Below, piece by piece: positions 31,190 to 38,788 of a stretch of DNA of 64,000 bases (positions within the stretch are counted from its first letter, which is position 1; each line of letters opens with the position of its first letter). The DNA is taken from contig LNEK01000020.1 of NCBI GenBank assembly GCA_001464425.1, forward strand, positions 310,001 to 374,000, given 5' to 3'. Position numbers and translations under genes: made by a program. The stretch is from Alphaproteobacteria bacterium Ga0077535 (GTDB lineage: Bacteria; Pseudomonadota; Alphaproteobacteria; Caulobacterales; Aquidulcibacteraceae). Below the pieces are notes generated by a model. That model had not been told where the DNA came from. It worked only from the letters and a program-made list of their open reading frames with translations, and did no database searches.

Positions 31190-31285
31190 ATGTTGATCCG
31201 CTTTAGCTGCCTGATGCTCGCGCTGGTCTCGTTCATGCCGGGCGCTTTTGCGACTTTGAACCAAGCCGCGGCGATCGTGGCGTGA
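31190..31285 (+). CDS. Small hydrophobic ORF of 31 aa
   Basis: An ATG-TGA frame of 31 codons: basic start MLIRFS, a hydrophobic core CLMLALVSFMPGAFA, and a short tail TLNQAAAIVA. It is preceded by a perfect AAGGAG ribosome site (31178-31183) at ideal spacing and followed after about 25 nt by a strong hairpin with a T-rich tail, so it looks like a complete small gene. The sequence resembles a signal peptide with almost no mature part, or a one-helix membrane peptide. The function is unknown; a leader peptide is an alternative. I do not recognise a family. Confidence 0.55.
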   Translation: MLIRFSCLMLALVSFMPGAFATLNQAAAIVA

Positions 31286-31310
31286 GCACTCATCTCTCCT
31301 GAGGCCACTC

Positions 31311-31343
31311 GGGCGCGCGCTACGGCTCGCGCCCATTTCTTTT
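31311..31343 (+). terminator. Rho-independent terminator after the small ORF
   Basis: GGGCGCG (31311-31317) pairs with CGCGCCC (31328-31334) around a 10-nt loop, followed by ATTTCTTTT. It lies 25 nt after the stop of the 31-aa ORF. The stretch from here to 31588 (start of ftsB) holds no gene; its right half is AT-rich and should contain the ftsB promoter. Confidence 0.75.
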
Positions 31344-31532
31344 GTGCGCTGAGTCCGAAACGAGAACAAAGATCGTTTCGGGGCCGATGCGCGCTTGGCG
31401 CTGCAGATTTTTCCTAGCGACTTGGACGCAAGCGGATGGGGTCGCCTTGGGGTAGCGGCCCCAAGCACTAGTCGATTATCCCTAAGTTATTGATTTATAG
31501 CAAAAAGAACACCTTAAGAACATTTCGGAGTC

Positions 31533-31547
31533 TTTACGATTCTTTAA
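31533..31547 (+). promoter_or_regulatory. Candidate CtrA-type box upstream of ftsB
   Basis: TTTA-CGATTCT-TTAA, followed by C, matches the CtrA consensus TTAA-N7-TTAA at seven of eight fixed positions. It lies 42 nt upstream of the ftsB start in an AT-rich stretch. A cell-cycle regulator controlling a division gene would make sense, but one near-match in AT-rich DNA is weak evidence. Confidence 0.35.
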
Positions 31548-31588
31548 CCGCTTCGACTCAACGTGCCGCCGAATCGAGGGTGTTAACG

Positions 31589-31879
31589 ATGGGTAAGCGC
31601 GGTTCTACGGCGGTGAGCTTGGGGTTGGGGGCGGCGATCCTCTACCTCGGCGCGCATGCCGTAACCGGGCATCAGGGCCTGCTCGCGTACATGGACGTGC
31701 AGGCCGAAGAGCGCGTTCTGGAGGCTAATGTCGCCGCGCTCGAGAGAGAAGAGGCGGCGCTGGAGCAGCGTGCAGCGCGGCTGCGCCCGCAGAGCCTCGA
31801 TCTCGACTATCTCGACGAGCGCGCCCGGATCACGCTCGCGGCTGGCGATCCCGATGAGATCGTGTTCGCGCTGGAATAG
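31589..31879 (+). CDS. ftsB: Septum formation initiator FtsB/DivIC
   Basis: Small bitopic cell-division protein linking FtsL and FtsQ at the divisome. The product is 96 aa from the ATG at 31589, which follows GAGGG at good spacing. A membrane helix (about 8-28, AVSLGLGAAILYLGAHAV) is followed by a coiled coil (about 40-70, VLEANVAALEREEAALEQRAARL) and the conserved C-terminal segment with LDLDYLDERARITLAAGDPDEIV, typical of FtsB next to pdhA in alphaproteobacteria. The frame is open to 31490, but that part is AT-rich leader. Confidence 0.9.
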   Translation: MGKRGSTAVSLGLGAAILYLGAHAVTGHQGLLAYMDVQAEERVLEANVAALEREEAALEQRAARLRPQSLDLDYLDERARITLAAGDPDEIVFALE

Positions 31880-31882
31880 TCC

Positions 31883-31897
31883 TGCTGCAATGCAGCA
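31883..31897. promoter_or_regulatory. 15-bp perfect palindrome upstream of pdhA
   Basis: TGCTGCA-A-TGCAGCA lies four nt after the ftsB stop and 110 nt upstream of pdhA. A one-mismatch relative (TGTTGCATTGCAGCA) lies upstream of ntrB at 48519. Such TGC/GCA dyads resemble sites of PhaR, the alphaproteobacterial repressor of polyhydroxyalkanoate and acetyl-CoA genes; that link is an inference. Confidence 0.45.
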
Positions 31898-32007
31898 TCG
31901 CAAAGCTTCCTAGCGAGCCAAGTCATTCCCGCATAAGAGGAACGCGCCTCGCGGCGTGGACAATAGGTCCGCGCGCGTCATGTCCTAGAGGCGGAGGATG
32001 ACGACGA

Positions 32008-33003
32008 ATGGCCAAAGCGAACGGCAAACATGCCGCTGAAGCGACCAAGGACGAGTTGCTCCAGTATTACCGCGACATGCTGCTGATCCGGCGCTTCGAG
32101 GAGCGGGCCGGGCAGCTGTACGGGATGGGGCTGATTGGGGGCTTCTGCCACCTCTATATCGGCCAGGAAGCTGTCGTCGTCGGCATGCAAGCGGCGCTGA
32201 AGGATGGCGACCAGGTCATCACCGCCTATCGCGATCACGGGCACATGTTGGCGGCCGGCATGACGGCAAACGGCGTCATGGCTGAGCTCACGGGGCGCAG
32301 CGGCGGCTACTCGAAGGGCAAGGGCGGCTCGATGCACATGTTCAGCATCGAGAAAGCGTTTTACGGCGGCCATGGCATTGTCGGCGCGCAGGTGTCGCTC
32401 GGCACGGGACTCGCGTTCGCGAACAAGTATCGCAGCGATGGCAAAGTTTGCCTCACGTACTTTGGCGACGGCGCGGCGAACCAGGGCCAAGTGTACGAGA
32501 GCTTCAACATGGCGGCGCTGTGGAAGCTGCCTGTCGTCTACATCATCGAGAACAATCAGTACGCGATGGGCACGTCGATCCAGCGCTCATCGTCGGAAAC
32601 GCATCTCTACAAGCGCGGCATCAGCTTCAATATTCCGGGCGAAGAAGTTGACGGCATGGATGTCGTCGCGGTGCGCGAAGCGGGTAAGCGTGCCGTGGAG
32701 CGCGCGCGTGCGGGCGAAGGGCCGTATCTTCTGGAGATGAAGACTTATCGCTATCGCGGCCACTCGATGTCCGATCCGGCGAAGTATCGCACTAAGGAAG
32801 AGGTCGACGAGAAGAAGGCCAAGCACGATCCAATCGAGCTCGTGAAGAAGATGCTGATCGATGCGGGGCACGCGGATGAAGCGGCGCTGAAAGAGATCGA
32901 CCGCGAAATTCGTACGGTGGTGAGCGACAGCGCGACGTTCGCGCAGGAGAGCCCGGAGCCGGATCCGAGCGAGCTAATGACGGATATTTATATCGATGCG
33001 TGA
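32008..33003 (+). CDS. pdhA: Pyruvate dehydrogenase E1 subunit alpha
   Basis: With PdhB forms the thiamine-diphosphate E1 enzyme that decarboxylates pyruvate. The product is 331 aa. Motifs are RRFEERAGQLYGMGLIGGFCH, GGHGIVGAQ, the ThDP/metal motif FGDGAANQGQVYESFNMA (GDG-N), IIENNQYAMGTS and the phosphorylation-loop-like YRYRGHSMSDPAKYRT. A GGCGGAGGA ribosome site lies upstream. It heads the pdh locus and is preceded by ftsB and a TGC palindrome. Confidence 0.96.
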   Translation: MAKANGKHAAEATKDELLQYYRDMLLIRRFEERAGQLYGMGLIGGFCHLYIGQEAVVVGMQAALKDGDQVITAYRDHGHMLAAGMTANGVMAELTGRSGGYSKGKGGSMHMFSIEKAFYGGHGIVGAQVSLGTGLAFANKYRSDGKVCLTYFGDGAANQGQVYESFNMAALWKLPVVYIIENNQYAMGTSIQRSSSETHLYKRGISFNIPGEEVDGMDVVAVREAGKRAVERARAGEGPYLLEMKTYRYRGHSMSDPAKYRTKEEVDEKKAKHDPIELVKKMLIDAGHADEAALKEIDREIRTVVSDSATFAQESPEPDPSELMTDIYIDA

Positions 33004-33034
33004 AGCGCGATTGTTGTTGCTGGGGGAATTTTGA

Positions 33035-33433
33035 ATGACGCCTGAACTTACATATCTCGCCTACACGATCGCGCTCTTTTTCGTGGTGGTGTTGGTGCAA
33101 GCCACAGCAGGGATCGCAAACAATGGCGGCCTCGCCATGGCCAACAGCCGCGATAATCTGAAGCCGCCGACGGCCTTTCAGGCGCGCACCAAGCGTCTCG
33201 TCGATAATTTCCGCGAGAATCTTTGGTTCTTCGTGCCGCTGGTGCTGATCGCGGCTGTGGCCGGCATTTCCAATCAGTGGACGGTGCTCGGCGCGCAGGT
33301 GTTCTTCTTTGCGCGCCTGGCGCACGCCGTTTGGTACATCGCCGGCTGGCCGATCGTGCGACCGCTCTTTTGGCTCGCGGGCGTTATCGGCTGCGCGCTC
33401 ATCTTCCTTGCCCTCTTCGGAATTCTCAACTGA
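33035..33433 (+). CDS. MAPEG-family membrane protein
   Basis: The product is 132 aa with four predicted membrane helices (about 5-25, 63-83, 88-105, 110-130). The pattern [25 protein letters not shown] with [25 protein letters not shown] matches MAPEG proteins of bacteria (membrane-associated eicosanoid/glutathione-metabolism type); the substrate is unknown. It sits between pdhA and pdhB and overlaps the pdhB start (ATGA), so it is translated with the complex. Confidence 0.8.
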   Translation: MTPELTYLAYTIALFFVVVLVQATAGIANNGGLAMANSRDNLKPPTAFQARTKRLVDNFRENLWFFVPLVLIAAVAGISNQWTVLGAQVFFFARLAHAVWYIAGWPIVRPLFWLAGVIGCALIFLALFGILN

Positions 33434-34803
33434 TGACGCAAATCCTCATGCCCGCGCTCTCGCCCACCATGGAAGAGGGCAACCTCGCCAAATGGTTGGT
33501 GAAGGTCGGTGACCGAATTGAGCCCGGCCAGGTCATCGCCGAGATCGAGACCGACAAGGCGACGATGGAAGTCGAAGCCGTCGACGAAGGCACGGTGACG
33601 GAGCTGCTCGTCGAAGAAGGCGCGCAGGGCGTGAAGGTGAATACGCCGATCGCGGTGCTGGGCGGCGAGGGAGAAGCGGCCGCGCCGGCGCCGAAGCAAG
33701 AGGCCAAGCAGGCGCCGCGGCCTGACATGAAGGAAGAGCGGGTTAAGACTGCGCGGCCTGAGCCGTCGAAGCTGTCGACGCCGACGCCGCAAGGTGACAC
33801 GGAAATCCCCGCCGGCACGCAGATGATCAAGATCACGCTGCGCGATGCGTTGCGTGATGCGATGGCCGAGGAGATGCGCCGCGATGACCGCGTGTTTCTA
33901 ATGGGCGAGGAAGTGGCCGAGTATCAGGGCGCGTACAAGGTCTCGCGCGGGCTGCTCGAAGAGTTCGGGCCGATGCGCGTCGTCGATACGCCGATCACCG
34001 AGCATGGTTTTGCCGGCTTGGGTGTCGGCGCGGCCATGGCGGGCTTGAAGCCAATCGTCGAATTCATGACGTGGAATTTCGGCATGCAAGCGATCGATCA
34101 CATCATCAACTCGGCCGCAAAGACGCTTTATATGTCAGGCGGGCAGATCAAATCATCGATCGTGTTTCGCGGGCCGAACGGCGCAGCGAGCCGCGTTGCT
34201 GCGCAGCACAGCCAGGATTATTCGTCTTGGTATTCCCACATCCCCGGCCTGATCGTGATCGCGCCGTACGATGCGGCGGACGCCAAGGGCTTGCTGAAAG
34301 CCGCGATCCGCAATCCGAACCCGGTCGTCTTTCTCGAACACGAGATGCTTTACGGCGTCGAATACGAAATCCCAGACGTCGAGGATTGGATCGTGCCGAT
34401 CGGCAAGGCCAAGGTGCGCCGCGTCGGCGCCGACGTCACCATCAGCACGCACTCGCGCATGGTCGGCCACGCTTTGAAGGCGGCCGAACAGCTGGCTGAG
34501 CAGGGCATCGACGCTGAAGTCATCGATCTGCGCACACTGCGGCCGCTCGATATCGCGACAGTGATCGAGAGCGTGAAGAAGACCAATCGCCTGGTCACGG
34601 TCGAGGAAGGCTGGGGTCAAAGCGGCGTCGGCGCTGAAGTGTGCGCGCGGGTGACGAACGAAGCGTTCGATTATCTCGACGCGCCGCCGACGCGCGTGCA
34701 CCAAGTCGATGCGCCGTTGGCGTACGCGGCGAACTTGGAGGCGCTGGCGTTGCCGAACGTGGATCACATCGTCGATGCAGTGAAAGCGGTGACGTATCGG
34801 TGA
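33433..34803 (+). CDS. pdhB: Pyruvate dehydrogenase E1 subunit beta with lipoyl domain
   Basis: The product is 456 aa. The N-terminal lipoyl domain (about 1-78) starts [20 protein letters not shown] and carries the lipoylated Lys in [13 protein letters not shown]. An Ala/Pro/Lys linker (about 80-125) leads into the transketolase-like E1-beta domain: [54 protein letters not shown], and the C-terminal transketolase domain [16 protein letters not shown]1-beta with its own lipoyl domain is an alphaproteobacterial trait. The true start is the ATG overlapping the MAPEG stop, not the longer frame from 33223. Confidence 0.96.
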   Translation: MTQILMPALSPTMEEGNLAKWLVKVGDRIEPGQVIAEIETDKATMEVEAVDEGTVTELLVEEGAQGVKVNTPIAVLGGEGEAAAPAPKQEAKQAPRPDMKEERVKTARPEPSKLSTPTPQGDTEIPAGTQMIKITLRDALRDAMAEEMRRDDRVFLMGEEVAEYQGAYKVSRGLLEEFGPMRVVDTPITEHGFAGLGVGAAMAGLKPIVEFMTWNFGMQAIDHIINSAAKTLYMSGGQIKSSIVFRGPNGAASRVAAQHSQDYSSWYSHIPGLIVIAPYDAADAKGLLKAAIRNPNPVVFLEHEMLYGVEYEIPDVEDWIVPIGKAKVRRVGADVTISTHSRMVGHALKAAEQLAEQGIDAEVIDLRTLRPLDIATVIESVKKTNRLVTVEEGWGQSGVGAEVCARVTNEAFDYLDAPPTRVHQVDAPLAYAANLEALALPNVDHIVDAVKAVTYR

Positions 34804-35255
34804 TCTGGCGAACGACGCCCAGCGAGTGGATGCCACTCCCGTCCGCGATTGACGGCATTCACTTTCCCAGTCTTGAGATTGTGGACGGCGGCAGCGGCTA
34901 TCTGGGCATTGTCGTGAGCGAATGGCGAGAAGGTGAATGCAAGAGGGCGTACGCGTTGCGGTTCTATCCAGAGGCATACTGCGCAGTGGATGAGGCAACC
35001 TACTCACTCCGGACACCTGACGCATCTATCGATCGAACAAGCTATCTACAAGTGGCCCCTCTGTCCCCAGAACTCAGCGGACTGGCAGAGACTCGGAGTA
35101 TGATCGTAGGAAAGAACATCACCCTGAAACAATATCTGCTCGTTGGCTTGAGTGAGTGTCTCGAGGTTTTTTCTGAAGAACCGCCACGCGTTACTTCCCA
35201 CGCAACTTACGAGGCAGCACGGATTCACGCTGCCTCCCGCGAGATGGCGCAATGA
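34800..35255 (+). CDS. Hypothetical protein within the pdh locus
   Basis: The product is 151 aa from a GTG overlapping the pdhB stop (GTGA). It reads [19 protein letters not shown] with [19 protein letters not shown], then mixed alpha/beta with no signal or membrane helix. I recognise no family. Base use is less GC-rich at third positions than in the flanking pdh genes (for example the stretch 35000-35160), which suggests later acquisition. It ends in an ATGA overlap with the next gene. Confidence 0.55.
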   Translation: MIWRTTPSEWMPLPSAIDGIHFPSLEIVDGGSGYLGIVVSEWREGECKRAYALRFYPEAYCAVDEATYSLRTPDASIDRTSYLQVAPLSPELSGLAETRSMIVGKNITLKQYLLVGLSECLEVFSEEPPRVTSHATYEAARIHAASREMAQ

Positions 35256-35671
35256 TCTACTGCGGCGCCTGTCATTGCGGCGTGGTGCGCGCCGAGTACG
35301 AGACGGATGCGCCAGTGCGCTTGCGGCAGGATGGTTGCTCGTTTTGCCGTGCGCGCGGCGTGAAGTCGGCTTCTGATGCGGCGGGCGCATTGCGCATCAA
35401 AAGCGAGCGGGCGCTGATCCGCTATCGCTTTGGGCACAAGACGGCGGATTATCTGATCTGCCCGGAGTGCGGCGCGTATGTCGCGACGTTTATGGTTGGG
35501 CCGGATGGGCCGGTTGGGGTGGTGAATGTCGTCGGGCTCGACATCGCCGAGTTGCGCGATGAGCCGGCAACGTTGGCCAGCCTTGACGGTGAAACGCCGG
35601 ATGAACGGATCACCCGGCGGCTCTCGCGCTGGACGCCAATGACGTTGATAGAGCCGGGGGCGGTGACATGA
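35252..35671 (+). CDS. GFA/CENP-V-domain zinc protein
   Basis: The product is 139 aa of the glutathione-dependent formaldehyde-activating (GFA) family. Zinc-binding Cys clusters are intact: CGACHCG near the N-terminus, CSFCRARG, and CPECGAYVATF in the middle. Members of the family bind zinc; few have a proven reaction, so the formaldehyde link is by name. It is translationally coupled to both neighbours (ATGA overlaps). Confidence 0.82.
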   Translation: MIYCGACHCGVVRAEYETDAPVRLRQDGCSFCRARGVKSASDAAGALRIKSERALIRYRFGHKTADYLICPECGAYVATFMVGPDGPVGVVNVVGLDIAELRDEPATLASLDGETPDERITRRLSRWTPMTLIEPGAVT

Positions 35672-36108
35672 CCGAGGGCGAAGTTGTCGAGCAATTGGTC
35701 GAGTATATGAGCATCGTCATTGCTGGGATCGCGCTGATCTTCAGCGTTGTCTCGGCCTATATCGTTGCGCTGAATTATTTCGTCGGAGATGCGCTGTTCG
35801 TGGCGCGCGTTGGCGCGTTCGCGTTCGTTGGCATGATCCTGGCGCTTTTGATGGTGGTTATGCTTGGGGCCGAGCAAACCCACGCTGGCCTCATCGCGCG
35901 TCTCTTCGAACTTGAAGCCGCGGGCCAGATCACGGCAGCCGGGCGCGGCGTGCTCGAAAACGCACGCGAAGGCATCGACGGCTTGACCCGTAATTTGCTC
36001 TGGGGCGGCATGATCTCGCTCTACGCCGTGCTCGCCTACATGACCTTCCTGCACCGTTGGAAGCCCGACGTCGTCAACGTTGCGCTGCTGAAGAAAGCTC
36101 CGGAATGA
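35668..36108 (+). CDS. Hypothetical membrane protein
   Basis: The product is 146 aa with three predicted helices (about 13-35, 45-68 and 110-130) and a short amphipathic middle part (GLIARLFELEAAGQITAAG). No family is recognised. It overlaps the upstream GFA gene by 4 nt, and its stop overlaps the ATG of the pdhC remnant, so it belongs to the pdh transcription unit. Confidence 0.6.
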   Translation: MTEGEVVEQLVEYMSIVIAGIALIFSVVSAYIVALNYFVGDALFVARVGAFAFVGMILALLMVVMLGAEQTHAGLIARLFELEAAGQITAAGRGVLENAREGIDGLTRNLLWGGMISLYAVLAYMTFLHRWKPDVVNVALLKKAPE

Positions 36109-37346
36109 CCAATCAGATCGGGCAACCTTGCGAAGTGGCACGTGAAAGTGGGCGACACGATTGAGCCTGGGCAAGTCATCGCCGAGATCGAAACCGATAA
36201 GGCGACGATGGAAGTGGAAGCTGTCGATGAAGGCGTGATCGAGGAATTGCTCGTGGAGGAAGGCGCGCAAGGCGTGAAGGTCAACACGCCGATCGCGCGG
36301 CTGAAGGGCGAGGGCGCGGCGGCTGTGCCGGCGACGAAGAATAAAGCTGAACCCTCCCCCCTTGCGGGGGAGGGCAGGGAGGTGGGTGCAAATGCAAGCA
36401 CTTCTAAGCGTGATGCTCACACCCCCACCCCCGGCCCCTCCCCGCAAGGGGGAGGGGAGAGAGTTCTCGCATCACCACTCGCGCGCCGGCTCGCTGAACA
36501 AGGCGGCATTGATCTTTCGGGTTTGCGTGGCTCGGGCCCCAACGGCCGCATTGTGAAGGCGGATATAGAAGCGGCGGCGAAGGCGCCGCGTCAGCAGCAG
36601 ACGTCGCAGCAATCGCGCGAAGTCGCGATCGGCAAGGGCGCGCCGCAGCAGGCGCCCACGCCGCACAAGTCGCTCGAGCAACAAGGCATTCGTGCCGGCA
36701 GCTACGATCTCGTGCCGCTCGATCTGATGATGTGCCGCACTTTCCGCTTACGATCGACATCGAAATTGACGCGCTATTGAAGGCCCGCGGCGACATCAAC
36801 AAGCGCTTCGCCGACAATGGCGTGAAAATCTCCGTCAACGATATGTGCATCAAAGCGGCGGCGCTTGCGCTGAAGCTGGTGCCGGAAGCGAACGCTTCCT
36901 ACACGCCCGACGGCATTGCCCAGCATCATCACGCCGATATCGCCGTTGCGGTCGCTATTCCTGGTGGCCTGATCACGCCGATCGTTTGGCAAGCGGAGAC
37001 CAAGGGCCTTGCTCAAATCAGCCATGAGATGGCTGATCTCGCTGAGCGCGCGCGTAACAAGAAGCTGAAGCCGGAGGAGTTTCAGGGCGGCACGTTCTCG
37101 ATCTCGAACATGGGCATGCTCGGCATCAAGAACTTCGCTTCGATCATCAATGAGCCGCACGGCATGATCATGTCGATCGGCGCCGGCGAAAAGCGGCCCG
37201 TTGTGCGCAACGACGCGCTCGCCATCGCGACCGTGATGAGCGTGACCGTGACGTGTGATCACCGTGTGGTGGATGGCGCGCTTGGGGCTGCGTTCTTGAA
37301 GGCCTTCCGCAGCTTTCTGGAAGACCCGATGGCGATGCTGCTTTAA
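36105..37346 (+). pseudogene. pdhC: Pyruvate dehydrogenase E2 (dihydrolipoamide acetyltransferase), disrupted twice
   Basis: All parts of an E2 are present but in three frames. From 36105: MTNQI, then a frame break; from 36121: GNLAKWHVKVGDTIEPGQ, the lipoyl domain with [11 protein letters not shown], a linker containing a palindromic repeat, the peripheral-subunit-binding domain (PLARRLAEQGGIDLSGLRGSG) and VPLDLM; a second break near 36730; then PHFPLTIDIEIDALL and the full catalytic domain with the active-site CDHRVVDGA to 37346. Compared with pdhB, exactly 32 nt (coding [11 protein letters not shown]) are missing at the first break; about 40 nt (RKT.ARR.. region) are missing at the second. 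As written no complete E2 can be made, which is hard to reconcile with an otherwise intact complex. Confidence 0.85.
36352..36457. repeat. Paired-hairpin palindromic element inside pdhC
   Basis: Two G/C hairpins, 36352-36374 (CCCTCCCCC arm) and 36435-36457 (CCCCTCCCC arm with GCAA loop), flank a 60-nt spacer, and the two hairpins are inverted copies of each other. This is the form of a mobile intergenic palindrome of alphaproteobacteria. Here it is read through in frame and encodes PSPLAGEGREV up to TPGPSPQGGGER within the flexible linker between the lipoyl and subunit-binding domains. Confidence 0.75.
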
Positions 37347-37370
37347 CGGCGCCGTCGCGTGGGGGAGGGG

Positions 37371-37814
37371 ATGATGGATAGTCTGAACGCAGTGTTCGAT
37401 CTCACAGGCATGCTGTGGGTTTATGCGCTGGCGGCGGCATTCGTGGCGATGATCGCGGAATCGGCCAAGCCGCCGCGTGGCGAGGAGGGCGAAGAGCCGC
37501 CTACGCGCGGCTTCTTAGGCATCGTGCTTGGCTTTGCCGGCATGGCGACGATCTTTATGCTGGCTGTGCACGGCTATTGGTCGGCCTTCGTCGTGCAGGC
37601 GATGCCGCAGCAATTGCTTGCGCTCGGTGTGGTGTTCGCCGTCGCGATCGCCGCGTCTATCATTGGGCTTGCACTCGCGCGGGCGCCCGGTGTTTCACCG
37701 GTGCTTTATGCCGTCGCGCCGTTTGCAACGCTCGCGGTGTTTGCCTTCACGGCATACGTGACGTGGGAGTCCGTGGGCGCCGCGCTTGATCTTTGGGTGC
37801 TGCAGAACCTTTAG
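37371..37814 (+). CDS. Hypothetical four-helix membrane protein
   Basis: The product is 147 aa (the ATG at 37374, one codon later, is equally good) behind a strong GGGGGAGGGG ribosome site. There are four predicted helices (about 12-30, 50-70, 78-100 and 108-130), with a charged loop SAKPPRGEEGEEPPTRG after the first. No family is recognised. It closes the pdh transcription unit and ends 4 nt into the convergent regulator gene. Confidence 0.6.
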   Translation: MMDSLNAVFDLTGMLWVYALAAAFVAMIAESAKPPRGEEGEEPPTRGFLGIVLGFAGMATIFMLAVHGYWSAFVVQAMPQQLLALGVVFAVAIAASIIGLALARAPGVSPVLYAVAPFATLAVFAFTAYVTWESVGAALDLWVLQNL

Positions 37815-38686
37815 GCGGCTTGCCGGAGTTTCTTGGTGACCATCACGCTGAGCTGCTGCGTCACGGTCTGGCGTACTTCGGCCTGCGAGTCGGGCAGTTC
37901 TGTGAGTTGCACGATGGCCGCGAGGTGCGCCTCGACGACTTCGGTGTTGAGCACTGATTCAGCGCCGACGCCTTTGACGTAGTTGAACATCGACGAGGCG
38001 GCGGAGAGCAGCAGGCGATCGCTCATGTCGTTGGTCAGCGCGCTGAGCTGGCCGCAGGCGAGGCAAAGATCGCGCATGCTGTCGGTGTTGGCGGCGCTTA
38101 CGGCGGCGAGCAGGGTGGTGATGCGCTCGCAGTACATGCGGGCCAGCCCCTTGCGGATTTGGACCTCAGGGGCGTCGGCATCCTTCTGTGCGGCGTCGAA
38201 GAGGCGCCGGCGCGGTCCGTCGTATTTCGCCGGGCGCACGCGGCGGCGGCAGGGGCCGGCATAGCGTGGGCTCTCAATAAACTCGCGGCGCTTGGCGCGG
38301 ACTGCGAGTACGCGTTCGATCATTGTCGCGGTTGAGAATGGGCGGATGACGAATTCATCGACGCCGACATTGCGGGCGCGCTCCAAATCACGTGTGCTCA
38401 TGCGCTCGGCGGTGGTGATCACCGGCACGCGCCGGAAGTCTTCGCCCACTTCGCCGGCGCGAATGCGTGCGACAAGCGCCAGGCCATCGCAGTCCGCGAG
38501 CCGCCAATCGATGATCAGCATGTCCGGCTGCGCGTAATTCAGCGCCAGGAGGCATTGTTCGCCGGTTTCGGCGTACGTGATCTCGACGCTGCCCAGCGTG
38601 CGAAGCGTCTCGCCGACGAGCCGCCGCTGGAAAGCGAGGCCGTTCACGACCAGAATTCTTGGAGTGCCGCCCGTAAGCTCGTTCAT
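37811..38686 (-). CDS. Response-regulator-like protein with degenerate receiver
   Basis: The product is 291 aa from MNELTGGTPRIL; a start nine nt earlier is possible. The N-terminal half (about 8-130) has the CheY fold: the phospho-acceptor Asp position is kept (LIIDWRLADCDGL) and Thr (VITT) is present. The acidic metal pair is replaced by Asn-Gly (LVVNGLAFQRR), and the conserved Lys is Arg (FVIRPFS). Phosphorylation is therefore doubtful. The C-terminal half (about 150-291) is helical with no DNA-binding domain seen. It may act as a protein-binding regulator. The 100-nt gap to marC is AT-rich and should hold divergent promoters. Confidence 0.7.
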   Translation of the reverse strand: MNELTGGTPRILVVNGLAFQRRLVGETLRTLGSVEITYAETGEQCLLALNYAQPDMLIIDWRLADCDGLALVARIRAGEVGEDFRRVPVITTAERMSTRDLERARNVGVDEFVIRPFSTATMIERVLAVRAKRREFIESPRYAGPCRRRVRPAKYDGPRRRLFDAAQKDADAPEVQIRKGLARMYCERITTLLAAVSAANTDSMRDLCLACGQLSALTNDMSDRLLLSAASSMFNYVKGVGAESVLNTEVVEAHLAAIVQLTELPDSQAEVRQTVTQQLSVMVTKKLRQAA

Positions 38687-38788
38687 GATCGCCATCGCGG
38701 CGTACTCATAGAACGGGAACACTAAGAATTTTGGTAATGCCGCTTACTAATCGACGTAAACAGGCAGTGAATCGGTTAAGGGGCGTTG

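Noticed and set aside
36352-36457. CRISPR-like or terminator role for the twin hairpins in pdhC
   Set aside because: Only two inverted arms and no spacers; the frame reads through it and downstream coding continues, so neither fits.
36105-36780. Programmed ribosomal frameshift in pdhC
   Set aside because: No slippery sequence is seen, and conserved residues are absent rather than merely out of frame, so a shift could not restore the protein.
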